This document shows positions 28,001 through 35,759 of a DNA stretch of 64,000 nt, in pieces. The stretch's first letter is position 1. Every line of letters starts with the position of its first letter. The stretch is from Nostoc sp. ATCC 53789 (GTDB lineage Bacteria > Cyanobacteriota > Cyanobacteriia > Cyanobacteriales > Nostocaceae), in contig NZ_CP046703.1 in NCBI RefSeq assembly GCF_009873495.1, positions 5,732,501-5,796,500 on the forward strand, read 5' to 3'. A program made the position numbers and the translations under genes. The notes beneath the pieces are model-generated. The model saw only the letters and a program-made list of their open reading frames with translations, searched no databases and had not been told where the DNA came from.

Positions 28001-28651
28001 ACCATTGGCGATCGCAGTGGCAACTTCGGCGATGTTGCGAACTTGTCCGGTGAGATTACCCGCCATCAAGTTAACGTTATCAGTCAAATCTTTCCAAGTG
28101 CCAGCCACACCTTGCACTTCGGCTTGAACACCCAACTTTCCTTCAGTTCCCACTTCACGGGCAACTCTTGTTACTTCACTCGCAAAAGAACCAAGCCGGT
28201 CTACCATCGTGTTGACGATATTAGCAGTTTGGAGAAACTCACCTTGAAGAGGTCTGCCGTCAATTTCTGTGGCGATCGTTTGGGATAAATCACCATTAGC
28301 AACCGACCGAATTACCCGCGTAGTTTCAGCTGTTGGTTGAACTAAATCTGTAATTAGAGTATTGACAGAAGTAACACAATTTGACCAAGAACCACGAACA
28401 TCTCCCAGAGAAGCACGTTCAGCAATTTTGCCTTCTTTGCCGACAACATTACCAATCCGTTGTAGCTCCGCCGCCATCCGCTCATTTTGATCAATAATAT
28501 CATTGAGCGTATCAGCTATTTTCCCTGCCACACCAGTATGGTCTATAGGCATCCTAGCCGAAAAGTCACCTTGCTTAACAGCATTCAGCGTTCTTAGTAG
28601 CTGATTTAAATCTAGATTATCGCTGTCTCTAGTTAACTGTTCGGTTGCCAT
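22031..28651 (-). CDS. Giant hybrid histidine kinase: HAMP ladder-GAF-HisKA-HATPase-3xREC
   Basis: A 2206-residue hybrid kinase with no membrane segment. The first about 1240 residues are a ladder of HAMP-type units; twelve copies of a 92-residue unit containing GTWKDLTD and NGDLSKKITVDVKGEI can be counted, after a more divergent first unit. Then come a GAF domain (about 1270-1420), a long coiled coil (about 1430-1530), HisKA with H-box ANMSHELRTPLNSL (His about 1538), HATPase_c (DTGIGIA, GTGLGLSI), and three receivers (about 1815, 1940 and 2085 onward) with Asp in LLDIRMPEMDG, VLDLGLPDMTG and LMDVMMPEMDG. A low-complexity insert (TPYSLLPTPHSALSTQH, about 23270-23326) joins HATPase and the first receiver. 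The HAMP-ladder hybrid kinases of fungi (group III, osmosensing) are the nearest analogy. Confidence 0.95.
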   Translation of the reverse strand: MATEQLTRDSDNLDLNQLLRTLNAVKQGDFSARMPIDHTGVAGKIADTLNDIIDQNERMAAELQRIGNVVGKEGKIAERASLGDVRGSWSNCVTSVNTLITDLVQPTAETTRVIRSVANGDLSQTIATEIDGRPLQGEFLQTANIVNTMVDRLGSFASEVTRVAREVGTEGKLGVQAEVQGVAGTWKDLTDNVNLMAGNLTGQVRNIAEVATAIANGDLSKKITVDVKGEILELKNTVNTMVDQLNSFASEVTRVAREVGTEGKLGVQAEVKGVAGTWKDLTDNVNLMAGNLTAQVRNIAEVTTAVANGDLSKKITVDVKGEILELKNTVNIMVDQLNSFASEVTRVAREVGAEGKLGGQAEVRGVAGTWKDLTDSVNFMAGSLTAQVRNIAEVTTAVANGDLSKKITVDVKGEILELKNTINTMVDQLNSFASEVTRVAREVGTEGKLGVQAEVRGVAGTWKDLTDNVNLMAGNLTGQVRNIAEVATAIANGDLSKKITVDVRGEILELKNTINIMVDQLSSFASEVTRVAREVGSEGKLGVQADVRGVAGTWKDLTDSVNFMAGSLTAQVRNIAEVTTAVATGDLSKKITVDVKGEILELKNTINTMVDQLNSFASEVTRVAREVGSEGKLGVQAEVRGVAGTWKDLTDSVNFMAGSLTAQVRNIAEVTTAVATGDLSKKITVDVKGEILELKNTINTMVDQLSSFASEVTRVAREVGTEGKLGVQAEVKDVAGTWKDLTDSVNFMAGSLTAQVRNIAEVTTAIANGDLSKKITVAVKGEILELKNTINIMVDQLNSFASEVTRVAREVGSEGKLGVQADVRGVAGTWKDLTDSVNFMAGSLTAQVRNIAAVTTAVANGDLSKKISVDVKGEILELKNTVNTMVDQLNSFASEVTRVAREVGTEGKLGVQAEVKGVAGTWKDLTDSVNFMAGSLTAQVRNIAEVTTAVANGDLSKKITVDVKGEIQELKNTINTMVDQLNSFASEVTRVAREVGTEGKLGVQAYVRGVAGTWKDLTDNVNSMAGNLTGQVRNIAEVTKAVANGDLSKKITVDAKGEILDLKNTTNTMVDQLSSFASEVTRVAREVGTEGKLGGQAQVQGVAGTWKDLTDNVNSMAGNLTAQVRGIARVVTAVANGDLKRKLMLDAKGEIETLAETINEMIDTLATFANQVTTVAREVGIEGKLGGQARVPGAAGTWKDLTDNVNELAATLTTQLRAIAEVATAVTKGDLTRSIAVEALGEVAILKDNINQMIANLRETTQKNTEQDWLKTNLAKFTRMLQGQRDLETVSKLILSELAPLVGAQHGVFFLMESGENTPFLKLISSYAYRERRHLANRFHLGEGLVGQCALEKERILLTDVPSDYVRIASGLGEATPLNAVVLPVLFEGQVTAVIELASFRRFSEIHLTFFDQLTESIAIVLNTIAASMRTEELLKQSQSLAEELQTQQNELRETNKRLEQQAQSLKTSEDLLKGQQEELQQTNAELEEKAELLAMQKKEVERKNREIEQARMSLEDKAEQLALSSKYKSEFLANMSHELRTPLNSLLILAKLLADNIDHNLTSKQVEYSQTIYSAGTDLLALINDILDLAKIESGTMSIDMTQMPLVELGEQIERTFRQIAQSKGLAFTIEFTPELPTTIYTDVKRLQQVLKNLLSNAFKFTEQGEVRLQIAVAKQGWSNDQVTLNRAQNVIAFSVSDTGIGIAPDKQKVIFEAFQQADGSTSRRYGGTGLGLSISREIARLFGGEIKLTSQPGQGSTFTFFFPQLNPEPTSTQPLTPYSLLPTPHSALSTQHGLNLSYPLTSLINDDRATIGMGDRVLLIVEDDVNFARILIDMAQQHGFKVITAQNGSTGLALAQQFHPSAVLLDIRMPEMDGWTVLDRLKHDPNTRHIPVHIMTVEEGQQRSLQLGAIAYLQKPLSSEIISEALVKIKGFVERQVKNLLVVEDDDTQRHSIVELIGNNDVYTTAVATGAEALEAIRSQHFDCLVLDLGLPDMTGFELIDQIKLLPHGKTLPIIVYTGRDISKAQETELRRIAETIIIKDVRSPERLLDETALFLHRVQANLPAPKRQILEQLHSIDYLLAGKKALIVDDDVRNIFALTSMLERYQIQVLYAENGREGINVLENTPDIDVVLMDVMMPEMDGYETTSLIRQNEQFKSLPIIALTAKAMQGDREKCIEAGASDYITKPVDTEQLLSLLRVWLYR
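24960..28290 (-). repeat. Tandem 276-bp coding repeat (HAMP units)
   Basis: The DNA coding for the HAMP ladder repeats with an exact 276-bp period (for instance the GTTGATCCACCATT-type junctions at about 26268, 26544, 26820, 27096, 27372 and 27648). Neighbouring units are nearly the same at the DNA level, with two alternating forms (VNLMAGNLTG versus VNFMAGSLTA), which suggests unequal exchange or gene conversion. Confidence 0.9.
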
Positions 28652-29013
28652 AGCCTGATCTTTAAAAAATTTAGTAGGTTTTTGTGTTTAAAAAAGGTTT
28701 TATCCAACCAGAAAGTTGATTTTAACTCTCATCAGTGTTTTTAAGTTTTCTGGTACTCGCCATAGCAACAAATCTTTGGTAATTTGATTAGCTTGGAGTA
28801 TGTAGTTATTTAACTGTCGAATGTCCCTGGTAGTTACTGATACTGAGGCTTGCACTAGTAAGACGTACTCATTCTAATGATAACGGGGGAAATTAAAATT
28901 TCTCAACGGGCAAGGCAAGAGGGCTTGGTTAGGAAATGCCTCAATTTTGACGTAGTGGTGCGCCTCAAGCTGTCAAAGGCATAGCGCGATTAATTCAAAT
29001 ATTGTCTAAATCG
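28652..29013. other. Non-coding gap upstream of the giant kinase
   Basis: About 360 bp with no supported gene. It probably contains the promoter of the giant kinase gene on the minus strand. I see no strong hairpin or named repeat. Confidence 0.5.
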
Positions 29014-29238
29014 CTACTCAATAATTTCATCATATTGATTGGTGTCGTCTTCGGGTAATTCTTTAATCTCTACCAATACATCCGCCAAAGTTTTTTCATC
29101 TAGCCATTGATGACGTTCTTTGGTGTAGTCTCCTTTACCCGGACTGAAATATTGAATAAACCGAATAGTATCGGGAACTCCCAGAGAATTGATCAAGGCA
29201 TCGTAGCCTTGTTTAATAATTTCATTTTGGGTTTTCAT
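29014..29238 (-). CDS. Small acidic protein, likely antitoxin of the PIN pair
   Basis: About 74-75 residues; two adjacent Met codons make the start 29241 or 29238. It is acidic, with IIKQGYDALINSLGVPDTIRFIQ and the end PEDDTNQYDEIIE. The N-terminal segment looks like the short conserved start of small proteins paired with PIN nucleases in cyanobacteria. It overlaps the end of the upstream PIN gene by about 17-20 nt, so the two are coupled. The order toxin-first is unusual but known. The antitoxin function is inferred only from the pairing. Confidence 0.65.
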   Translation of the reverse strand: MKTQNEIIKQGYDALINSLGVPDTIRFIQYFSPGKGDYTKERHQWLDEKTLADVLVEIKELPEDDTNQYDEIIE

Positions 29239-29707
29239 CATTACTTTCCTCGACTTGTATTACTTCAGCCAGCCATTGAACGGGATTATTAATCAATACG
29301 TTAATTAATTGAGAGTTTTTTTGAGCTTTTTTGAAGAGTCTGTCATCTGTTGTGAGAAATACATCAGCCTTACTTCTTTCGGCGCTGGCGATATGGGTGG
29401 CATCATAGCTGGAGAATCCTAATTTTTGAAGTTGAGCGGCTCTGTCTTCAATGAAGGTGCTATTAATAACTTTAATTTTAGCAATATCGAGTAATTTTTT
29501 GACGTTTTGTAGTCTTTCTAAATCAGGTGTTTGGTTTAATTCGGCGATTAAAGCACTGCTATTGATAAGTTTCCAAGTCGCTGATTGACATTGACTTAGA
29601 ATTGTCATAACTGCCTGTGCTTCTAAATAAATACGGGATTGCGTCTGGTCATCAAAGGGACGATTCAAACAACAAGCATCAAGATAGATTTTATATTGTT
29701 TGCTCAT
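29222..29707 (-). CDS. PIN-domain protein (VapC-like RNase)
   Basis: A 161-residue PIN-domain protein. The acidic residues are Asp in YLDACCLNRPFDD near the N-terminus, Glu in SSALIAELNQT, Asp in FSSYDATHIASAE and Asp in DVFLTTDDRLFKKA. These are the four conserved positions of metal-dependent PIN RNases, so it should be active. Family toxins cut tRNA or mRNA; the substrate here is unknown. It is followed by the overlapping small gene at 29014 and preceded by the HicB gene and the HicA relic. Confidence 0.88.
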   Translation of the reverse strand: MSKQYKIYLDACCLNRPFDDQTQSRIYLEAQAVMTILSQCQSATWKLINSSALIAELNQTPDLERLQNVKKLLDIAKIKVINSTFIEDRAAQLQKLGFSSYDATHIASAERSKADVFLTTDDRLFKKAQKNSQLINVLINNPVQWLAEVIQVEESNDENPK

Positions 29708-29728
29708 CTAAATCAAATTTAAATCTGG

Positions 29729-29773
29729 TTAACTCTTCTTTTCCAAATAGCGAATCAATTCACGTCTTTTCAC
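29729..29773 (-). pseudogene. hicA: HicA toxin gene reduced to 14 codons
   Basis: Right after hicB, sharing the TAGTG overlap typical of coupled genes, a GTG start gives V/M-KRRELIRYLEKKS and then a TAA stop. KRRELIRYLE is the standard beginning of HicA toxins, which normally run 60-80 residues. The rest of the gene, including the His of the RNA-binding core, is gone; the PIN gene begins about 20 bp later. This is a truncated relic. Confidence 0.7.
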
Positions 29774-29994
29774 TATAATTTGACAGTAATCTGTTCACGG
29801 ACGACATCTTTACCGGAGAGTTGTTGCTCTGCGAGTTCCCGATTTGAGATTAGAATCAACTCTATCGCTTCCCGTAGACTTTCTCTAGCTTCTTCCAGAG
29901 TTCTCTCTTGGACATTAGCGCCGGGTAACTCTTGGACGTAGCCGATATACCAATCATCTATCTTTTCAAATACAGCAGTGAAAGAATTTTCCAT
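29773..29994 (-). CDS. hicB: HicB family antitoxin (orphan)
   Basis: A 73-residue HicB/UPF0150-type antitoxin: FTAVFEKIDDWYIGYVQELPGANVQERTLEEARESLREAIELIL is the diagnostic fold. It has the short form without a separate C-terminal ribbon-helix-helix. Its HicA partner is a 14-codon relic, so it is an orphan and may act on a HicA elsewhere or be on its way to loss. Confidence 0.88.
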   Translation of the reverse strand: MENSFTAVFEKIDDWYIGYVQELPGANVQERTLEEARESLREAIELILISNRELAEQQLSGKDVVREQITVKL

Positions 29995-30046
29995 AATTTT
30001 GATTAATGGTTAGTGTCTTGATTTTAAGTTTTAACGCATCTACTTT

Positions 30047-33000
30047 CTAAACTGTAACGCCCTCCAACTCTTCATCTGTCAACTCATACAACTGACGTAG
30101 CTTATCTAATTTATCAGCATCAGCTTCCCAGAAACCCCGCCCATGCGCCTCCAACATTCTCCCTAAAATATTGCGAAAAGCTTCAGGATTTGCCTTCCGT
30201 AACTTATCTGCCATCTCTGCATCTAACGCATAAGTATCAGCCGCTTGGTCATAAACCCAATCATCGGTAAAATCGGCAGTACCACCCCAACCAATCAACG
30301 CCGTCATCCGTTGAGAAATTTCAAACGCACCACCAGAACCTTGATTTGCCATCGCTTGCGCCCATTTAGGATTTACCAACTTAGTGCGGTACTCCATTCG
30401 CAGCAAATCATCTAAATTGCGGGGTGTAGTATCCTTCGAGAAACTTTCCACAAAGCTGGTTGTAACCTTCTTACCGCTTTGCTTTTCTGCTGCCTTTTTC
30501 AAACCACCCGTATTAGCGTAATATTCTTGAATATCAGTTAAACCATATTCTACCGAATCGATTTCTTGAACAATGCGATCGCTAGTTTTTAACAAAGTAT
30601 TCAACACTTCCGGTCTAGCTTGACCTTTATCCTCTCTCCCGTAGCTGAATACATTGCGGCTTTGCCAAGTATTGCCTAACTCCTCACCAGATTCCCAGTT
30701 ACCATCCACAACGCGATCGTTCACCAAAGAACCAAAATCACCCGCCGGATTAGAAAACAATCTTGCCGAGGCATTTTCTACCCCTTGGGCTTTTAAAGCC
30801 AAAGCGTGTTTCCTAACAAAATTCTGATCATCCGGTTCATCAGCATCAGCCGCCCGTTGAAATAAATCATCCAACAATTCGATGATATTGACAAAACTAT
30901 CCCGGAAAATCCCAGACAAATTACCCAACACATCAATCCGGGGATGTCCAACCGCCGCCAACGGCTTCAACTCATAACGAACAACCCTACCAGTTCCTTC
31001 CTTAACAGGTTCAGCCCCCACCAACTCCAACAAAATCCCCAAAGATTCACCCTTAGTCTTAATCGCATCCAATCCCCAAAGCATCACCGCCACTGTTTCA
31101 GGATACTTCCCATATTCATCCAAATGCTGCGCGATAATTTTTTGACCAATTTCCCGCCCCCGTTCATAAGCAGCAGGCGAAGGCATCCGATAAGGATCTA
31201 AAGCATGAATATTCCTCCCAGTCGGCAAAACACCAGCCCCATCCCTTAACAAATCCCCCCCAGGCGCAGGCGGAATATACTCCCCATTCAACCCCCTCAA
31301 TAAATTCGTCAACTCATCCGTAGACTGCATCAACAAATCCCTTATTAGCCTTTCCTCCTCCTCTCTCTCCTCTCTGCGTTCTCCGCGCCTCTGCGGTTCG
31401 TTTTCTTCCTCTTCCCCAAAATAAGCCTCCAAATACGCCCCCAACTCCTCCTCACTCGGCCTTTCCCCCAAAGTATGCAACCCCGAAGAAAACAACCGAT
31501 TCTCTAAAACCTGCAAATATTCATACAACTCCACCAAATAATCATCAAAAGCATGACCGCTAAACATCCGCACATTCTCAGGAGTAAACGCAATCCCCAA
31601 CTTCTTCGCATCCTCAAACGGACAATCTGCATCTAACCCAGAGTCCACAATTTTTTTACAAATCCCTTCCTTCAGCACATAATTCTTTTGCGGATCTTCC
31701 CGATACTCCGCAATTAAATCTCGCAACGCCACCAATTCCTTATACAAACCTGCACGCCCATAAGGTGGTACATTATGAGAAATTAATACACCATAACCGC
31801 GACGTTTTGCCAACATCGATTCAGAGGGATTATTCGCCGCATATATATATAGATTAGGCAAATTTCCTAACAGAATATCCGACCAAGAATAACCCGTATT
31901 ACCCAACGGAGAACCAGGCAACCATTCCACCGTCCCATGCATTCCAAAATGAACTAAAGCATCAGCTTGAAACTCATTTTGCAGCCATTTATAGTAAGCA
32001 GCATATTGTGGATGGGGTGTTAAATCCCGTTCAAACATTAAGCGCATCGGGTCGCCTTGTATCCCCAAAGGTGGTTGTACACCTATCCACACATTGCCTA
32101 ATTGCACACCACCAATTTGAAATTCCTCGCCGGATGTTTTAATTCCAGTTCCCGTGAGAGATTTCCATTGTTTTTCAATGCGGGAAGTTTGCAGATATCC
32201 CAACCATTTTTCTAGAGTGCGAAAATTTACAGTACTTGTGGGGTGGGCATCTTGCCCGCCATTATCTAGGGGCAGGCGAGACGACTGCCCTACAAGAGGA
32301 TTAGCTTCATCAGCTTCTTTCACCCAGCGAATCAATTCTTCGCCATCATCAGGTAAATCCCCAACGGTGTAACCTTGTTCTTTCAGTGCATGGAGAAACT
32401 TCAGCAAACTACGCGGCACATTTAATAATGCAGCCGTCCCCGCAGCACCATAACCTGGAGGAAACCCATATAAAATAATGGCAATTTTGCGTTCCGAAGC
32501 AGGTTTTTGCCGCAAAGACACCCAGCTTTTCACCCTATCAATTAATCGCTGCACCCGTTCAGGAACCAAATAAATATTTTCGCCCACCAACCCACCGAGA
32601 GGAATGGTATCAATAGCCCCATCTAATTCTGGTAAAGCGTACAACACCACACTTTGCAATCCGCCAACACCTTGGCGCGTCCACGAGTGAATATCTTGAA
32701 TTAATAGTGGTGCAGCAACAATATAAGGTACATTCTTGGCAGTCAGGATGCGCTTTGCTACTTCTATTTGGCGGCCTGCTTCCATTGAACCAGCCGGGCC
32801 ACCCACCAGAGGAAAGCCAATTGTCGAAACGATCGCATCTACTTTTACTGCTTCACTAGAAAGTGAGGGAGTCTCTATATTGCCTAGTTTTCGTTGCTGA
32901 ATTTCATAGTCGGTTGTCATCAAATCTCGTACCGCCACGTGTCCTTCTACGCCGTTGATGAAGATGGGTAAAGGAGTTAAGCCAGCTTCTTCAAAACTGC

Positions 33001-33823
33001 GAATTAGTTGGGGAATGTAGGGTAGTTTGGTGATGACGTGTTTGCGGTAGAGGAGAATTCCAATAACGGGTTTTGTCGCTTGAGATCCCCCCAACCCCCC
33101 TTGAGAAGGGGGGCTAATATTTCCCCCTTTGTAAGGGGGGCTAGGAGGGATCTTTTCATACCATTCTAGGTATGCTTTTGGGGATTCAAAAAACCCTTGA
33201 TAATCGGGGTGGAGTAATCCGATGTTGGGGGTTTCGATTAATGGGGGAATGTCGCCGACTTTTAAATTTAAGTATTTTTCTGCTAGTGTCCAGAATAATG
33301 AAGCGACGTTTTCTGGCCCGCCAGCATTCCAGTAACCATAGATAATTAACCAGTTGCGTAAGTCTTGGACTTTTTGCACTGGGACGTATTTCAGTAATTT
33401 GGGGCCAATTTTTAAGAAGCTGATGTAACCAGCGAGTTTGTCTTCTTCTCGTCCGTTGCTAAATTTGTCAAGAATGAATTTAACTGGTTTGGGCATTCCT
33501 TTGGGTTTGTCGCCAATGGCAAAGTCACCCAGCTTGGTTAAACTCATCAATTCCAAAGCTGACTCAAAGACTAGGCGAATGGGAATTTGGGAAACGCGAT
33601 CGCGCAGCCACACAACCTGGTCATAATCAAATAGTAGACTACCGAAAAATACATCAGCGTTATCAAGTGCTGCTTCTACCTCGGCGCGTTGACTGGTAAT
33701 ATTGCGATCGCTAAATACCCGAATATCCAACTCAGGACAGCGAGAGTTAGCCAAAAAAGCTGCTTTCCTGTACAAGTCAGCGTTGAATGATTCAAACCCA
33801 GCAACCAAGACGATGCGTTTCAT
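30047..33823 (-). CDS. Class I chelatase large subunit, Mg-chelatase H / CobN family
   Basis: A 1258-residue BchH/ChlH/CobN-family protein, the porphyrin-binding subunit that works with AAA+ partners to insert Mg or Co into tetrapyrroles. The start (MKRIVLVAGFESFNADLYRKAA) differs from the main cyanobacterial ChlH, so this is likely a paralogue. Core motifs are HFGMHGTVEWLPGSPLG, YIYAANNPSESMLAKRRGYG, and the C-terminal RNVFSYGRED and MTALIGWGG. No partner gene lies nearby. Three low-complexity segments interrupt the protein in frame and match dispersed DNA repeats (33084-33152, 32235-32296, 31352-31403); the frame stays open throughout. Whether it makes chlorophyll or cobalamin intermediates cannot be decided here. 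Confidence 0.9.
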   Translation of the reverse strand: MKRIVLVAGFESFNADLYRKAAFLANSRCPELDIRVFSDRNITSQRAEVEAALDNADVFFGSLLFDYDQVVWLRDRVSQIPIRLVFESALELMSLTKLGDFAIGDKPKGMPKPVKFILDKFSNGREEDKLAGYISFLKIGPKLLKYVPVQKVQDLRNWLIIYGYWNAGGPENVASLFWTLAEKYLNLKVGDIPPLIETPNIGLLHPDYQGFFESPKAYLEWYEKIPPSPPYKGGNISPPSQGGLGGSQATKPVIGILLYRKHVITKLPYIPQLIRSFEEAGLTPLPIFINGVEGHVAVRDLMTTDYEIQQRKLGNIETPSLSSEAVKVDAIVSTIGFPLVGGPAGSMEAGRQIEVAKRILTAKNVPYIVAAPLLIQDIHSWTRQGVGGLQSVVLYALPELDGAIDTIPLGGLVGENIYLVPERVQRLIDRVKSWVSLRQKPASERKIAIILYGFPPGYGAAGTAALLNVPRSLLKFLHALKEQGYTVGDLPDDGEELIRWVKEADEANPLVGQSSRLPLDNGGQDAHPTSTVNFRTLEKWLGYLQTSRIEKQWKSLTGTGIKTSGEEFQIGGVQLGNVWIGVQPPLGIQGDPMRLMFERDLTPHPQYAAYYKWLQNEFQADALVHFGMHGTVEWLPGSPLGNTGYSWSDILLGNLPNLYIYAANNPSESMLAKRRGYGVLISHNVPPYGRAGLYKELVALRDLIAEYREDPQKNYVLKEGICKKIVDSGLDADCPFEDAKKLGIAFTPENVRMFSGHAFDDYLVELYEYLQVLENRLFSSGLHTLGERPSEEELGAYLEAYFGEEEENEPQRRGERREEREEEERLIRDLLMQSTDELTNLLRGLNGEYIPPAPGGDLLRDGAGVLPTGRNIHALDPYRMPSPAAYERGREIGQKIIAQHLDEYGKYPETVAVMLWGLDAIKTKGESLGILLELVGAEPVKEGTGRVVRYELKPLAAVGHPRIDVLGNLSGIFRDSFVNIIELLDDLFQRAADADEPDDQNFVRKHALALKAQGVENASARLFSNPAGDFGSLVNDRVVDGNWESGEELGNTWQSRNVFSYGREDKGQARPEVLNTLLKTSDRIVQEIDSVEYGLTDIQEYYANTGGLKKAAEKQSGKKVTTSFVESFSKDTTPRNLDDLLRMEYRTKLVNPKWAQAMANQGSGGAFEISQRMTALIGWGGTADFTDDWVYDQAADTYALDAEMADKLRKANPEAFRNILGRMLEAHGRGFWEADADKLDKLRQLYELTDEELEGVTV
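31352..31403. repeat. In-frame dispersed repeat in the chelatase gene (3)
   Basis: Codes for NEPQRRGERREEREEE. The DNA (CTCTCTGCGTTCTCCGCGCC followed by a CGGTTCGTT element) matches the interior of the MITE in the CRISPR array, and is a well-known dispersed sequence in Nostoc-type genomes. Confidence 0.7.
32235..32296. repeat. In-frame dispersed repeat in the chelatase gene (2)
   Basis: An imperfect palindrome starting CTTGTGGGGTGGGCATCTTG and ending CTGCCCTACAAG, coding LVGQSSRLPLDNGGQDAHPT on the minus strand. The left arm recurs at 46365-46390 outside genes. Confidence 0.7.
33084..33152. repeat. In-frame dispersed repeat in the chelatase gene (1)
   Basis: A 69-bp (23-codon) palindromic element with ends GATCCCCCC and GGGATC, coding IPPSPPYKGGNISPPSQGG-type sequence. 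Related GATCC...CCCCCT elements lie at 35760-35800 and 53851-53936. Confidence 0.75.
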
Positions 33824-34661
33824 ACCTGTAAGCTACGAAATATTTCTTTACTTAAATCTTAAACGTGCTTTCAGGTTGATTGTCATATATCTACCCACAG
33901 ATTCCGCTCAATAATTTCTTGAGGTAGCTAGAACTTCACCATTACCAATGCCTTTGGGATATTTTAATTCCTGTAGTACCTCTACACAGCGAACGAATTT
34001 CTTGTGCTGACAGGTTTGTGAATGTATGCAACTCGATAATATCTAATCTCCCGCAGGTGTGTAGAAAATATCACGTATTCTTTAATACTGTAAAGTATTA
34101 TGTGTTAAGCTGCTCAGGGTTAACAGCAAGCCAAAGGTAGAGTCTGTAAATGGTTCACGACTCTATAAGCCCACTTTCATATCAGGAGGTGCGTCGGTTG
34201 AGGGATTTGAATATCTAACTAGTACCGCCAAGCGTAATTCGTAATTCGTAATTACCATTGCGTAAGGGCTTTAGACATTTCAAATGGATGGCTTATTTAC
34301 GCCGAACTGTACTAGGTATGTTTTTTATGGCTTCCTACTTTTCTAAAGCGCTATTATCTGAATAGTGAAGGGAATTGCTGCATTGAAAATTATTGCAAAA
34401 ATTAACCTTGTTATTCTCGATTTTGATAAATTATAATGGTTGTGTTTTTGGTGACAATTTACCTTGTAATTAAGGTATTTTAGCATATAAATTTGCTGTT
34501 CAGGTTCGCAGAAAAACTTATTTTGTCTGCTAGCGTATTAATGCTTAAAACAATGCGGACATTGCGAACAAGTACTTCAACAAATTTATTAACAAAACTT
34601 TTTCTCTAAAATTTGAAGAGTTTTGAACTAGTGTAAAAATAAGTAATTTGAGGATAAAATC
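33824..34661. other. Non-coding gap between chelatase and amidase genes
   Basis: About 840 AT-rich bp between divergent genes with no supported ORF. It includes a short GTAATTCGTAATTCGTAATT repeat (about 34237-34256) of the sort scattered in these genomes (also at 60558-60580). The promoters of both flanking genes must be here. No RNA gene recognised. Confidence 0.5.
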
Positions 34662-35603
34662 ATGAAATTTGGAATTGATAGCGGACACAATTGTCCACCA
34701 GACACAGGAGCCAGAGGAATTAAGTTTGAGGATAATTTAACTCTAGATGTAGGTAATAGAGTTATAGCCAAGTTAAGAGCTTTAGGTAATGATGTTGTAG
34801 TATGTAGACCAAGTAGTGCTAGTACAGTCCGTGACTCACTCTCAAAAAGATGTTCTACAGCTAATGGAAGTAAAGTAGATATTTACGTCTCAATTCATTT
34901 TAATGCTTTTAATAACCAAGCTAATGGTACAGAAGTATTTGCCACTAGTGAGACTGGTAGAAGAATCGCTAAACCTGTATTAGATGAAATCGTCAAGTTG
35001 GGATTTTTTAATCGCGGCGTTAAGAGTGGTTCCCACTTGTATGTTCTGAAAAATACAGATATGCCTGCCATCTTGATAGAATGTTGCTTCATCGATTCGC
35101 AAAAAGATATGAATCTTTTTAATCCTGAAGCAATGGCTAATGCGATCGTCAAAGGCTTAACTGGTAAAGTGCCAACTACTCCTGTTAATCCTGTACCAGA
35201 TGAAGAGGAGAATGTAGATGCTACGATTCTCAGACTGCAAAAATCCTTAAATCGACTCAAAATAGTTGATAAAAATGGTAAGGCGTTAGTAGAAGATGGC
35301 TTCACTGGGGCTAACACTAAATCTGCTGTCGAAAAATTTCAGGCTATTGTCGGTGTTCAGCCAACTGGAGTTGCCGACGCAACTACATGGAATGCCATAA
35401 ATTTAATTTTGGCAAAACGAATTATCAGACCAAACCATGCTGGTGGTGCAGTTGTTAGATATTTACAATACCGTTTAGGTGTTGAGAATGATGGTGTTTA
35501 CGGACCACAAACAGAGGTTGCAATTAAGAACTTTCAAAAGCAAAATGGTTTAGATGCCGATGGGATTGTCGGGCCTGCTAGCTGGCAGAAATTAATTGGT
35601 TAG
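34662..35603 (+). CDS. N-acetylmuramoyl-L-alanine amidase with two peptidoglycan-binding domains
   Basis: A 313-residue Amidase_3 enzyme followed by two PG_binding_1 repeats. The zinc ligands are His9 (DSGHN), Glu23 (KFEDN) and His79 (YVSIHFNA); Glu140 (AILIECCF) is the catalytic acid. The linker (about 170-190) is Pro-rich, and the binding repeats span about 192-250 (VEDGFTGANTKSAVEKFQ) and 258-313 (NDGVYGPQTEVAIKNFQ). There is no signal peptide, unlike cell-division AmiC amidases, and the domain order is like that of phage endolysins or lysins secreted by other means. The start is supported by GAGG about 10 nt upstream of the ATG. It stands alone. Confidence 0.9.
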   Translation: MKFGIDSGHNCPPDTGARGIKFEDNLTLDVGNRVIAKLRALGNDVVVCRPSSASTVRDSLSKRCSTANGSKVDIYVSIHFNAFNNQANGTEVFATSETGRRIAKPVLDEIVKLGFFNRGVKSGSHLYVLKNTDMPAILIECCFIDSQKDMNLFNPEAMANAIVKGLTGKVPTTPVNPVPDEEENVDATILRLQKSLNRLKIVDKNGKALVEDGFTGANTKSAVEKFQAIVGVQPTGVADATTWNAINLILAKRIIRPNHAGGAVVRYLQYRLGVENDGVYGPQTEVAIKNFQKQNGLDADGIVGPASWQKLIG

Positions 35604-35759
35604 TAGGTTGGCGCAATTAAAGGTAACTGGCTAGGGCTGTCATTTGTCCTTCGTCATTTGTCATTAGTGAGGGTTTTAAACCTATTTGCGTTTTGCAACA
35701 TACTTGGTTTTTTCGTGCCAACTTACTTAGATTGAGTAGTAGACATTATTTGTAGTTGT

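Noticed and set aside
25143..28288. A regular series of plus-strand ORFs of 60-98 codons
   Set aside because: They are shadows of the 276-bp HAMP repeats of the minus-strand kinase and repeat with the same period.
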